Numbered from the stretch's first letter, positions 1 through 5,945 are shown. The stretch is DNA of 5,945 nucleotides from Bacteroidota bacterium (GCA_024280615.1 JAJRPU010000241.1:1-5945); one strand, 5' to 3'. The notes: generated from the sequence alone by a model not told the origin. Numbers and translations: made by a program.

Positions 1-2409
1 GGACGGTTGGGCATAAGGAGACTTCAATTTCCAACGAAGGGACACTTCGGCATCAACGACGCCCGAAAGGGCATAAAGCGTGAAGTCAACACGTCCCAAA
101 GACAACAGTTTCTCTACGGCAGTTCTGTATCTGAATACCACTGAGACGGGAGCCCAACTGTTCATAACTGGAGAGAAAGGATGCACACCGGCAGGAACAA
201 AATATCCGGAATTTACCCAAGTCCACAGTTCCCAATTGTGCCTATAATTCAAATACTGCGATTTAATCCTGAGTCCCACTTGAAGCAGGTCAGCACCGTT
301 GAACCACAGGGCGGGACGCCACTGGTTAAGCCTGTATTTCCAACTGAGTGGTTGCCATATGTGCCAATAAAACTTCCATTTTTGCCTTAGTTTCCGTGGA
401 TAAGCATTATCAATGGGATAAATATCAGGCAATCTGAATGACGTGTCTATTTCTACTGACTTGATAGGAGCTTTCGTAACTATCGTGTCTTCGTAATATG
501 TGTTGAAATAGTAACCCCAGCCATACCATTGTTTGAGAGGAGTCAGAGATGAATCCTTGATGAACCAGCCATCTGGGATAAGGTAATCGTAAGTATTGCC
601 TTCTTTGTCAGTAACTCTAATATCCAGAGGGGAAGGAAACTCTTCCTTTCTCTTTATTCTCAAAACATACGTGTATTTACCATCTTCCTTAGAAACAAGT
701 TTAGGTTTGAGCAGTTGATAATCCACTCGTTTCGTCGTATATAAGTAGTAATCCCAGAATCTGTTGAGGTCTATACGTAGGAAATCGGCAAAGGCATAGC
801 GAAGGTCTTCTTCATAGGGATGGCATAGATACCAGCGTTTGAAATAGTTCTTCATTGCTTGAAGGAACAGTGAATCCCCGAGGATATATTGGAGATGATA
901 TAACATTGTAGCGGTCTTTACGTAAACATGCCTGTATCCACCGCCGTGCCTTAAAGCGTTGTTGAAATCTGAGGAGTGGGTAGCGAGAGGCATATCCCGT
1001 CGCCACTGAGCATCTATTATATAACTTCTATATGCCCTGAGTTCACGAACGTCCAGAGGCAATCTGTGTTTGAAATGCAGTTTTTTCCAAGCAGGAAAAT
1101 ACCTACCATAGCCAAGGTTCTCAAGAGCCCAGACAGTGAGGAACTGCGTGAAGCCTTCATCCAGAAACGCCCGATACGTCTCATTGGAATTAATCATTCC
1201 GAAGAACCACATGTGCCCAACTTCGTGAGCAATAAGCCCATAGTTAGATGGTTCGGCACCGCCACACAGCGTTATCATCGGATATTCCATTCCATCACGG
1301 GCATCGGCAACAACAATCTTCGGATAGATATATCTGCCGAAATCCCGAGAGAACAATGCCACAACTTTCTTAGTGAACTCAGCAACTGTTTGCCATCGGG
1401 ACGCATGCCCTTCTTGAACAAGAGCAACGCACACAACATCCTGCCAGATGGCAGTATCAATCCGATAGGTCGGGTCAGCAGTGAAAGCGAAATCGTGAAC
1501 GTTCTCTGCATAGAAGTGCCATCTTTTTCGCTTGGCTGGGTCATAGGGAATCACTTCACTGGCAGGAGAATTCCAAGGCACATCCTTGAAATTTTCCATG
1601 TGTAGGGCTTTAAACAATGTGTCGGGTAACACTTCTTCTCTGTTGAGAAGCGTTCCAGTGGCTTCAACAACGTAATTAGCGGGAAAATCCAGCACCACAT
1701 CATAGGTTCCTATGTCACCATAGAACTCTTTATCTAAGTGTTGGTCTGTTGTCCAGCCGAACCGCCTGTCGTAAACAGCGATTCTGGGATACCAGTGGAC
1801 GCCGTCGTAGTGCTTGAATGTGTCCAGAGTCCCATCTGGCTTCTTCACATACACATCAAACATTTTCATTCTGCGACGCATGGAACCACCATCGTCAAAA
1901 TATGTTGTAAACTCAATTTCAAAAACGATAGAGTCATTGGGAGGCAGTGGTCTGGGCAACCGAACATGCATTATAGTGTTGTCAATGTAAGGTTTCAATT
2001 GGATTCCATCGGCTTTGATTAAATGGACTTGTGTCCCCAAGCCCTGTCGCTCATACTCACCAAACTTCGGTTCCCGATAGTTGTCCCGCCATAACTGATG
2101 ATAATACGAATTTGGTTGAAAAGCATTTTGATACAAATGGAAAAACGCTTCACGTAACGTGTCTGGAGAGTTGTTCCAATAAACAAGCGTCAACCTGCCA
2201 CTAACAGTGTGTTTCTGCTCATCAATCCTTGCTCTGATTTTGTAATACACATCCTGTTGCCAATAGTCAGGATAGGGCTTCCTGTTCTTCCAAGAGTGAG
2301 TGTTGCACTTGCGTCTGGCTGTGTGAGGAGGGCTATTAGGGTCGCACTGACCATATGCACCCACACCAGCACCCAGAACGAAAACCATCAATAAACCACG
2401 CCAGAACAT
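1..2409 (-). CDS. Secreted M1-family zinc metallopeptidase (aminopeptidase N-like), 3' end beyond the left edge
   Basis: The frame is open for 803 codons from ATG at 2409 to base 1, with no stop in the window. Residues 1-20 form a signal peptide (basic start, hydrophobic core, Ala-Tyr-Gly before a likely cut at Gln21), so the protein is probably periplasmic or surface-exposed. Residues about 49-180 resemble the beta-rich N-terminal domain of M1 peptidases. The catalytic domain shows GMEYP (373-377, the GAMEN-like substrate motif), HEVGH (395-399, zinc ligands and catalytic Glu396), the third zinc ligand Glu418 in FLDEGF exactly 18 residues after the second His, and Tyr496 in VYVKTATML, which fits the transition-state tyrosine. 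M1 enzymes remove N-terminal residues from peptides; nutrient peptide breakdown is inferred. Residues about 675-803 are rich in Trp, Tyr and alternating hydrophobics, suggesting a C-terminal beta structure. The start at 2409 is favoured because the signal peptide begins there. It is divergent from the next gene. Confidence 0.93.
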   Translation of the reverse strand, partial: MFWRGLLMVFVLGAGVGAYGQCDPNSPPHTARRKCNTHSWKNRKPYPDYWQQDVYYKIRARIDEQKHTVSGRLTLVYWNNSPDTLREAFFHLYQNAFQPNSYYHQLWRDNYREPKFGEYERQGLGTQVHLIKADGIQLKPYIDNTIMHVRLPRPLPPNDSIVFEIEFTTYFDDGGSMRRRMKMFDVYVKKPDGTLDTFKHYDGVHWYPRIAVYDRRFGWTTDQHLDKEFYGDIGTYDVVLDFPANYVVEATGTLLNREEVLPDTLFKALHMENFKDVPWNSPASEVIPYDPAKRKRWHFYAENVHDFAFTADPTYRIDTAIWQDVVCVALVQEGHASRWQTVAEFTKKVVALFSRDFGRYIYPKIVVADARDGMEYPMITLCGGAEPSNYGLIAHEVGHMWFFGMINSNETYRAFLDEGFTQFLTVWALENLGYGRYFPAWKKLHFKHRLPLDVRELRAYRSYIIDAQWRRDMPLATHSSDFNNALRHGGGYRHVYVKTATMLYHLQYILGDSLFLQAMKNYFKRWYLCHPYEEDLRYAFADFLRIDLNRFWDYYLYTTKRVDYQLLKPKLVSKEDGKYTYVLRIKRKEEFPSPLDIRVTDKEGNTYDYLIPDGWFIKDSSLTPLKQWYGWGYYFNTYYEDTIVTKAPIKSVEIDTSFRLPDIYPIDNAYPRKLRQKWKFYWHIWQPLSWKYRLNQWRPALWFNGADLLQVGLRIKSQYLNYRHNWELWTWVNSGYFVPAGVHPFSPVMNSWAPVSVVFRYRTAVEKLLSLGRVDFTLYALSGVVDAEVSLRWKLKSPYAQPS

Positions 2410-2424
2410 AAAAGCAATTTAAAG

Positions 2425-2432
2425 CAAAGTTA
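2425..2432 (-). promoter_or_regulatory. Bacteroidota-type -7 element for the M1 peptidase gene
   Basis: Read on the minus strand this is TAACTTTG, an exact match to the Bacteroidota primary sigma factor -7 consensus TAnnTTTG. It ends 15 bases before the peptidase ATG, implying a short leader of about 10 bases. No good -33 TTG was found at the usual spacing (the nearest TTG is only 14 bases upstream of the element), so the call rests on the -7 element and its position. Confidence 0.5.
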
Positions 2433-2935
2433 TGTTTAATAAAGCACAAGTCAGGTTCCTTAAATTTGCTAATATGAAACTATACGACCTCAGAGATATG
2501 ACTACTCGCTTAAAAGCCCTAAACAAGCACCTTGGTCAACTGGAAGAACTAATGCAGTATGCGCCACCAAATGTAAAAGACGAACTAATAAAACAATTTT
2601 ATTCTACACTTAAAGAAACTACTGCACAGTTGATGGAATTGTCAAAACGTCTTCGTAAGAAGGATAATCTGGATATAATGTTAGAACTTTTTGAGCAAGC
2701 ACAAGAATTACTGCGTATTTCCAACCATTCAAGTGAAATTATTACTAAGTTGAAAAAGCAGAGGCGAAAAGACCCACAAAGGGAAAAATTAATAGAGTGT
2801 ATTCATAAAGTAGATAAGGAAATTCTTCAAATCGGGCTTGAATTAATTAGAGAGCTTGGGTCTCTATATGTAATAACAGAACTGCAAAAAGAACTTAACG
2901 GAGCAGAAAGCAAAGACAAGAAGCGGAAAAAGTAA
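2432..2935 (+). CDS. Hypothetical protein, charged, helical, likely coiled coil
   Basis: I do not recognise this 167-residue protein. From about residue 20 to 155 it is almost entirely predicted helix: Leu, Ile, Glu, Lys and Gln in heptad-like spacing, only a few Pro (in a break around APPN, residues 44-47, and one near 113), very few Gly, and no signal peptide or membrane segment. It ends in a lysine-rich tail (KDKKRKK), so a cytoplasmic protein that oligomerises or binds nucleic acid or an acidic partner is possible, but this is speculation. Its start is uncertain: ATG at 2432 gives the longest form, while in-frame ATGs at 2474 and 2498 give 153 and 145 residues, and the only -7-like element nearby (2461-2468) lies downstream of the first ATG. 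It is divergent from the peptidase gene and 81 bases ahead of the sugar genes, which have their own promoter-like element, so co-transcription with them is unclear. Its coding nature is supported by the open frame and consistent helical amphipathicity. Confidence 0.72.
   Translation: MFNKAQVRFLKFANMKLYDLRDMTTRLKALNKHLGQLEELMQYAPPNVKDELIKQFYSTLKETTAQLMELSKRLRKKDNLDIMLELFEQAQELLRISNHSSEIITKLKKQRRKDPQREKLIECIHKVDKEILQIGLELIRELGSLYVITELQKELNGAESKDKKRKK
2461..2468 (+). promoter_or_regulatory. Possible -7 element inside the 5' end of the helical protein gene
   Basis: TAAATTTG matches TAnnTTTG exactly. It lies within the longest version of the reading frame and 5 bases before the in-frame ATG at 2474, so it would give a nearly leaderless transcript starting at that ATG, or a short leader for the ATG at 2498. 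No -33 TTG is seen at 17-23 bases upstream. The region is A+T rich, so a chance match is quite possible. Confidence 0.25.
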
Positions 2936-2983
2936 ACAAATCCATCACTCAACCGCCTAATTTGATTCTTCTGGCAACATGAC

Positions 2984-3006
2984 TTTTGAACTATTTTTGT
3001 TCATAA
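2984..3006. repeat. Small inverted repeat overlapping the promoter of the aminosugar genes
   Basis: TGAAC (2987-2991) and GTTCA (2999-3003) are perfect inverted arms around a 7-base centre. Allowing one mismatch, the arms extend to 8 bases on each side (2984-2991 and 2999-3006). The centre plus the first base of the right arm is the -7 element TATTTTTG. This placement would suit a repressor operator, but 5-base arms can arise by chance. Confidence 0.35.
2992..2999 (+). promoter_or_regulatory. Bacteroidota-type -7 element for the aminosugar/flippase genes
   Basis: TATTTTTG matches TAnnTTTG exactly and ends 17 bases before the ATG at 3017, predicting a leader of about 12-14 bases. A weak -33 candidate (CTG at 2971-2973) sits 18 bases upstream of it; a better TTTG at 2961-2964 is too far away (27 bases). 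The 81-base gap holds no other feature apart from the overlapping inverted repeat. Confidence 0.5.
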
Positions 3007-3016
3007 GTTAGCCACT

Positions 3017-3427
3017 ATGGACAAACCACGGTTATTGGAATTCCAGCGGATAGGCAATGAGGAGATTGGATATATATCTGTTGCGGAACATGAGAACTTG
3101 CCTTTCGTGCCAAAGCGATTTTATTGGACATATAATGTTCCTGAACATATTGAAAGGGGAGGGCATGCACACAAAACTTTAAAACAAATAATTGTTGCTA
3201 TAAGGGGACGGTTAGAGATAAAGGTTTGGCATAGAGGACATTATTACGACTTCATATTAGATGATCCCAATGAGGGGCTGTTTATTCCTCCTGTATCGTG
3301 GCGGGAAATAAAATTTCACGAAAGCTCAATTCTGTTCTGTGCCGCCAGCGATGTTTATAAAGAAGACGACTACATAAGGGACTTTGACCTGTTTATGAAA
3401 AAATACTTTAAGCCTGATGAGTCTTAA
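3017..3427 (+). CDS. dTDP-4-keto-6-deoxyglucose 3,4-ketoisomerase (FdtA/QdtA family, WxcM-like cupin)
   Basis: This cytoplasmic 136-residue single cupin would move the keto group of dTDP-4-keto-6-deoxyglucose from C4 to C3, making the substrate for a C3 aminotransferase. Family landmarks in order are PFVPKRFYW (29-37), the RGGHAHK signature (47-53) with the active-site histidines His50 and His52, the strand IIVAIRGRLEIKVW (58-71), GLFIPPVSW (87-95) and the C-terminal DDYIRDFDLF (117-126). The length fits the family (about 130-145). The downstream aminotransferase overlaps by 11 bases and supports the assignment. FdtA (giving Fuc3N) and QdtA (giving Qui3N) cannot be separated firmly. Arg96 in W-R-E is where, as I recall, QdtA has Arg and FdtA has His, which leans to QdtA. 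No Shine-Dalgarno is seen; the start at 3017 follows a -7 element. Confidence 0.9.
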   Translation: MDKPRLLEFQRIGNEEIGYISVAEHENLPFVPKRFYWTYNVPEHIERGGHAHKTLKQIIVAIRGRLEIKVWHRGHYYDFILDDPNEGLFIPPVSWREIKFHESSILFCAASDVYKEDDYIRDFDLFMKKYFKPDES

Positions 3428-4532
3428 AGTTCCCTTTCTGGACTTGAAGTCTGTGAACCAACGGTTTAAAGATGGGATTTTACGAGCGATTGAAGGAGTT
3501 GTTGACTCAGGTTGGTATATTCTTGGCGATAATGTAGCACGTTTTGAAGAGGAATATGCTAAGTTTTCGGGAGTTCGGTTTTGTGTGGGGGTGGGCAGTG
3601 GGTTGGATGCTTTAGTTTTGTCATTGCGAGCTTTGGAAATTGGAAGAGGAAATGAAGTGATTGTTCCAGCGAACACATATATTGCCACGTGGTTGGCGGT
3701 CAGTGCCGTTGGGGCAGTGCCAGTGCCTGTGGAACCAGACCCTGCAACATATAACATTGACCCTGAAAGAATTCCCGAAAAAATCACTGGCAAGACGAAG
3801 GCTATTCTGGCTGTGAATCTCTATGGGCAACCTGCTGACTTATCAACACTGAAGCAAATTGCCGATGAACACAAACTGTTCTTAGTGGAGGACAATGCAC
3901 AGGGGCACGGGGCTTTACATCAAGGCAAACCAACTGGTTCACGGGGAATAGTTAACGGAACCAGTTTCTATCCCGGGAAGAACCTTGGAGCATTGGGGGA
4001 TGCAGGGGCAGTAACCACCAATGACCCAAAAATTGCAGAAAGAATAAGAATCCTGAGAAACTACGGGTCACCAAAGAAATATATTCACGTTGAGCAGGGC
4101 GTCAATTCCCGACTGGACGAGATGCAGGCAGCAATCCTGTCGGTCAAACTCAAATATCTTGAACAAGACAATAAAAAACGGCAGGAAATAGCCAAAATAT
4201 ATCTTGAAAATCTTAGTGGCGTTGGGGATTTAATCTTGCCTGTTACCAAGCCTGAAAACACACATGTGTACCACCAATTTGTTATAAGAACCAGGCATCG
4301 GGATGCTTTGCGGAACTTCCTTGCCAAGTGTGGAATTGGAACACTAATACATTATCCAATCCCACCGCACCTGCAAAAGGCATACGAATCACTTGGCTAT
4401 AAACAAGGCGACTTTCCTATAACAGAAGAAATAGCCGACACAATCCTTAGCCTGCCTATATATCCCACGCTTGAAGAATGGCAAATTGAACTGGTTGTGG
4501 AAAGCATAAAAGCCTTCTTTAAGCGATTATGA
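3417..4532 (+). CDS. DegT/DnrJ/EryC1-family dTDP-3-keto-6-deoxyhexose aminotransferase (FdtB/QdtB type)
   Basis: This 371-residue PLP-dependent, fold type I aminotransferase has the usual family length. It would transfer an amino group, normally from glutamate, to C3 of the keto-sugar made by the preceding enzyme, giving dTDP-3-amino-3,6-dideoxy-hexose. Visible motifs: VPFLDL start (5-10), GVGSGLDAL cofactor-phosphate loop (58-66), PANTYIAT (84-91), NLYGQPADL (134-142), EDNAQ (158-162) with Asp159 for the pyridine nitrogen, SFYPGKNLGALGDAGA (183-198) with Lys188 as the Schiff-base lysine, RNYGS (214-218), NSRLDEMQAAIL (230-241), and the C-terminal HYPIPPHLQ (312-320). The SFYPGKNLGALGDAGA block is typical of FdtB/QdtB sugar aminotransferases. 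The ATG lies inside the last codons of the ketoisomerase gene (11-base overlap) and the stop overlaps the flippase ATG by 4 bases, indicating translational coupling. Sugar stereochemistry (Fuc3N or Qui3N) cannot be read from this gene. Confidence 0.93.
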   Translation: MSLKVPFLDLKSVNQRFKDGILRAIEGVVDSGWYILGDNVARFEEEYAKFSGVRFCVGVGSGLDALVLSLRALEIGRGNEVIVPANTYIATWLAVSAVGAVPVPVEPDPATYNIDPERIPEKITGKTKAILAVNLYGQPADLSTLKQIADEHKLFLVEDNAQGHGALHQGKPTGSRGIVNGTSFYPGKNLGALGDAGAVTTNDPKIAERIRILRNYGSPKKYIHVEQGVNSRLDEMQAAILSVKLKYLEQDNKKRQEIAKIYLENLSGVGDLILPVTKPENTHVYHQFVIRTRHRDALRNFLAKCGIGTLIHYPIPPHLQKAYESLGYKQGDFPITEEIADTILSLPIYPTLEEWQIELVVESIKAFFKRL

Positions 4533-5758
4533 GCATTTTCAAAGCTTCTGTATGGGCATTGATAGTCATAGCAATTGATTTTATGGTGGGAATCATAAAC
4601 CAAAAAATTTATGCCACGTTTGTGGGAAACGAAGGATTGGTATTAATAGGAAATTTTAATAATGTCATGAACATATTGCTATTATTAGGCAGTGGAGGGG
4701 TTCTCAGCGGCATAACCAAAGTGGTAGCACAGAAAGATTCCCAATCAATATGGAAACACATTTTTGCACTACTTGTCGCAACCGCTTTAATAACTTCCAT
4801 CGTTGCCACCATACTCTTTCCCTTTATCAAACAAACTGTTGTTCCAAAGGGAGTAGAGGTTCATCCCTTAGCATTAGGAGGCTTACTCATTGCCCTGCCA
4901 CTAATGGTCATATACACTGGATATATGCACTTGCTTATGGGATTAAAGAAAGTCAAAACATATTCCTTGTTTAGAATTAGCCAGCAAATAGTTAACCTAA
5001 TAAGCACTTTTATCTTAACAGCAACCTTTCTTTTTAACGGAATCATTTTGTCCTCATACATCCCTTCACTATTTATGTTTCTGGTTTTAGTGATAGTATT
5101 CAAAAACGTGGTTGTTAAACCTGAGTTTTCAAATTTATCTAAGACAAAAGTACTATATAAAGAACTGGCTCAATTTTCCCTTGCCACGTTCATATCCACA
5201 ATCCTCTTATATTCCAGCCAATTGTTTATCAGGAACTACGTGTCTGTTCACCTTTCCGTTGAGGAAGCGTCTTACTGGCAAGTGTTAGTTACCCTATCCC
5301 GAATGTGGCTCGCTTTCTTCTCTTTCGTAATAGTTACCTATCTTTTCCCACAAATGGCTTCCATACAGGACATACGAATAGCCCGTCGAAAAGCATTTAG
5401 TTTAATCTCTTTATTGTTATTAGGGTCATCTTTCATAGGATTAATCCTGTATATGCTTAGAAACATTTTGATTATACTAATATATAACAATGATTTTCTT
5501 GAAGCGGCAAATTACTTCCACCTTCAAATCATAGCAGATATAATAAAAATCGCTGGTCTCTCTTTCGCTTACTATTCTCTTGCGAAAGGTTGGATAAGAC
5601 TATATATTTTTTCAGAAATCATCTATTATGCTCTATGGATTTTTCTCGGGTCGCTACTGCTTCCTTCTCTGGGCTTGAAGGGAATATTTTATGCTCAGAT
5701 GGTTTCCATAAGTGCATATGCCCTTCTTTTAGGGATTTTTTTCGTTAAAGGAAAATAA
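4529..5758 (+). CDS. Wzx-type polysaccharide flippase (MOP superfamily membrane protein)
   Basis: This is a very hydrophobic 409-residue inner-membrane protein with about 12 helices, at roughly residues 6-24, 41-62, 77-100, 113-137, 152-170, 172-191, 213-235, 252-275, 288-319, 331-352, 358-378 and 384-406. The N-terminal region (INQKIYATFVGNEGLVLIGN, then a GSGGVLSGITKVVAQ stretch) resembles the WzxE/O-antigen flippase group, where helix 1 is followed by a G-x-x-G-L-x-L-I-G-x-F segment. The length is close to that of WzxE (about 416). Such proteins flip undecaprenyl-diphosphate-linked glycans to the periplasmic face. Its ATG overlaps the aminotransferase TGA (ATGA), so the two are probably translated together, which suggests that the cargo contains the 3-amino-3,6-dideoxyhexose. 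The gene is visibly more A+T rich than the peptidase gene, partly because of Phe/Ile/Leu codons. The exact glycan is unknown. Confidence 0.87.
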   Translation: MSIFKASVWALIVIAIDFMVGIINQKIYATFVGNEGLVLIGNFNNVMNILLLLGSGGVLSGITKVVAQKDSQSIWKHIFALLVATALITSIVATILFPFIKQTVVPKGVEVHPLALGGLLIALPLMVIYTGYMHLLMGLKKVKTYSLFRISQQIVNLISTFILTATFLFNGIILSSYIPSLFMFLVLVIVFKNVVVKPEFSNLSKTKVLYKELAQFSLATFISTILLYSSQLFIRNYVSVHLSVEEASYWQVLVTLSRMWLAFFSFVIVTYLFPQMASIQDIRIARRKAFSLISLLLLGSSFIGLILYMLRNILIILIYNNDFLEAANYFHLQIIADIIKIAGLSFAYYSLAKGWIRLYIFSEIIYYALWIFLGSLLLPSLGLKGIFYAQMVSISAYALLLGIFFVKGK

Positions 5759-5778
5759 TTTTGCCCTACTCTCAAGCC

Positions 5779-5808
5779 TTTTGGATACGTTAATTCAACA
5801 TACCTTTG
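5779..5808 (+). promoter_or_regulatory. Bacteroidota-type promoter of ileS
   Basis: A -33-like TTTTG (5779-5783) is followed after 17 bases by TACCTTTG (5801-5808), an exact TAnnTTTG -7 match. This is the most complete promoter in the window. It ends 22 bases before the ileS ATG, predicting a leader of about 17-19 bases. It lets ileS be transcribed independently of the sugar genes. No clear terminator hairpin lies between the flippase stop and this promoter. Confidence 0.65.
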
Positions 5809-5830
5809 TATAATAAATAACCAGAAGGCT

Positions 5831-5945
5831 ATGCCAGAAAAGAAATTCAGACAATATGACGAAATGAAATGGTCGCAGTGGGAAAAAGAGATATTGCAGT
5901 TCTGGAAAGAAAAAAAGATATTTGAGAAAAGTGTGGAGGGCAACA
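5831..5945 (+). CDS. ileS: Isoleucyl-tRNA synthetase, N-terminal fragment (3' end beyond the right edge)
   Basis: Thirty-eight codons are visible. The stretch WEKEILQFWKEKKIFEKSV (residues 17-35) is the N-terminal signature of class I isoleucyl-tRNA synthetases, where a helix of the form E-x-E-I-L-x-F-W-x-x-x-x-I-F-x-K-S precedes the first catalytic strands. The full protein is normally more than 900 residues and charges tRNA-Ile in the cytoplasm, so only a small part is here and the HIGH and KMSKS motifs are outside the window. The ATG at 5831 is the best start: an in-frame region with stop codons lies just upstream and a promoter ends 22 bases before it. The AGAAGG just before the ATG is too close (2 bases) for a normal ribosome binding site. 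Valyl- or leucyl-tRNA synthetase is less likely because the I-F-x-K-S form is characteristic of IleRS. Confidence 0.85.
   Translation, partial: MPEKKFRQYDEMKWSQWEKEILQFWKEKKIFEKSVEGN

Noticed and set aside
9..76. Repeated GGGCATAA at 9-16 and 69-76
   Set aside because: Two copies of an 8-base word inside a coding frame, encoding similar beta-strand residues; no regular spacing or further copies.
976..1605. A 209-codon open frame on the plus strand
   Set aside because: It is exactly antisense and in codon register with the M1 catalytic region (it overlays HEVGH and GMEYP). It is open only because TTA, CTA and TCA are absent from that part of the peptidase gene, and its translation has no family features.
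1..2409. Frameshift or pseudogene in the peptidase
   Set aside because: All 803 codons were read in one register from signal peptide through GMEYP, HEVGH, Glu418 and Tyr496 without a stop or loss of family pattern.
3326..3793. A 155-codon open frame on the minus strand
   Set aside because: It lies opposite the ketoisomerase end and aminotransferase start, both of which have clear family motifs; the antisense product is low-complexity Ser/Thr/Pro-rich and unrecognisable.
4529..5758. Recent horizontal transfer of the flippase gene because of its high A+T content
   Set aside because: Membrane proteins rich in Phe, Ile and Leu naturally use A/T-rich codons; no flanking repeats, integrase or insertion sequence is present, so composition alone is not enough.
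5746..5783. Possible terminator after the flippase gene (AAAGG ... CCTTT)
   Set aside because: The arms are 5 bases with a loop of more than 25 bases and no downstream T-run of the right kind; the CCTTTT part also overlaps the ileS -33 element.
5823..5830. AGAAGG before ileS as a Shine-Dalgarno
   Set aside because: Only 2 bases separate it from the ATG, too close for normal pairing, and the other genes here show no such signal.

Overview
The window looks like chromosomal DNA from a Bacteroidota-type bacterium (Bacteroidetes/Chlorobi group in the broad sense). The reasons are: exact matches to the Bacteroidota primary sigma factor -7 element (TAnnTTTG) just upstream of three separate genes; no convincing Shine-Dalgarno sequences; and a large secreted M1 metallopeptidase of a type common in that phylum. 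Species or genus cannot be told from the sequence.

Layout: (1) 1-2409, minus strand: a gene of at least 803 codons, running off the left edge, for a secreted M1-family zinc aminopeptidase with a beta-rich C-terminal part. It has one uninterrupted frame. (2) 2432-2935, plus strand: a divergent gene for a small, highly charged, helical protein that I do not recognise. (3) 3017-5758, plus strand: three overlapping genes, apparently one transcript. They encode a cupin dTDP-4-keto-6-deoxyglucose 3,4-ketoisomerase (FdtA/QdtA type), a PLP-dependent sugar aminotransferase (FdtB/QdtB type, DegT/DnrJ/EryC1 family) and a 12-helix Wzx-type polysaccharide flippase. (4) 5831-5945, plus strand: the first 38 codons of isoleucyl-tRNA synthetase (ileS), with its own promoter, running off the right edge.

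The three middle genes fit together. The ketoisomerase and aminotransferase would convert dTDP-4-keto-6-deoxyglucose into a dTDP-3-amino-3,6-dideoxyhexose (Fucp3N or Quip3N type), and the flippase would move a lipid-linked glycan carrying such a sugar across the inner membrane. The N-acyltransferase that normally finishes these sugars, the glucose-1-phosphate thymidylyltransferase and 4,6-dehydratase that supply the substrate, and any glycosyltransferase or polymerase are not here and must be elsewhere if the pathway works.

The only gaps between genes are 22, 81 and 72 bases. They hold promoter-like elements and one small inverted repeat. No RNA gene, CRISPR array, insertion sequence or clear terminator was seen. 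Nothing here is clearly a new biological system; the most open items are the unknown helical protein, the incomplete aminosugar module and the promoter architecture.
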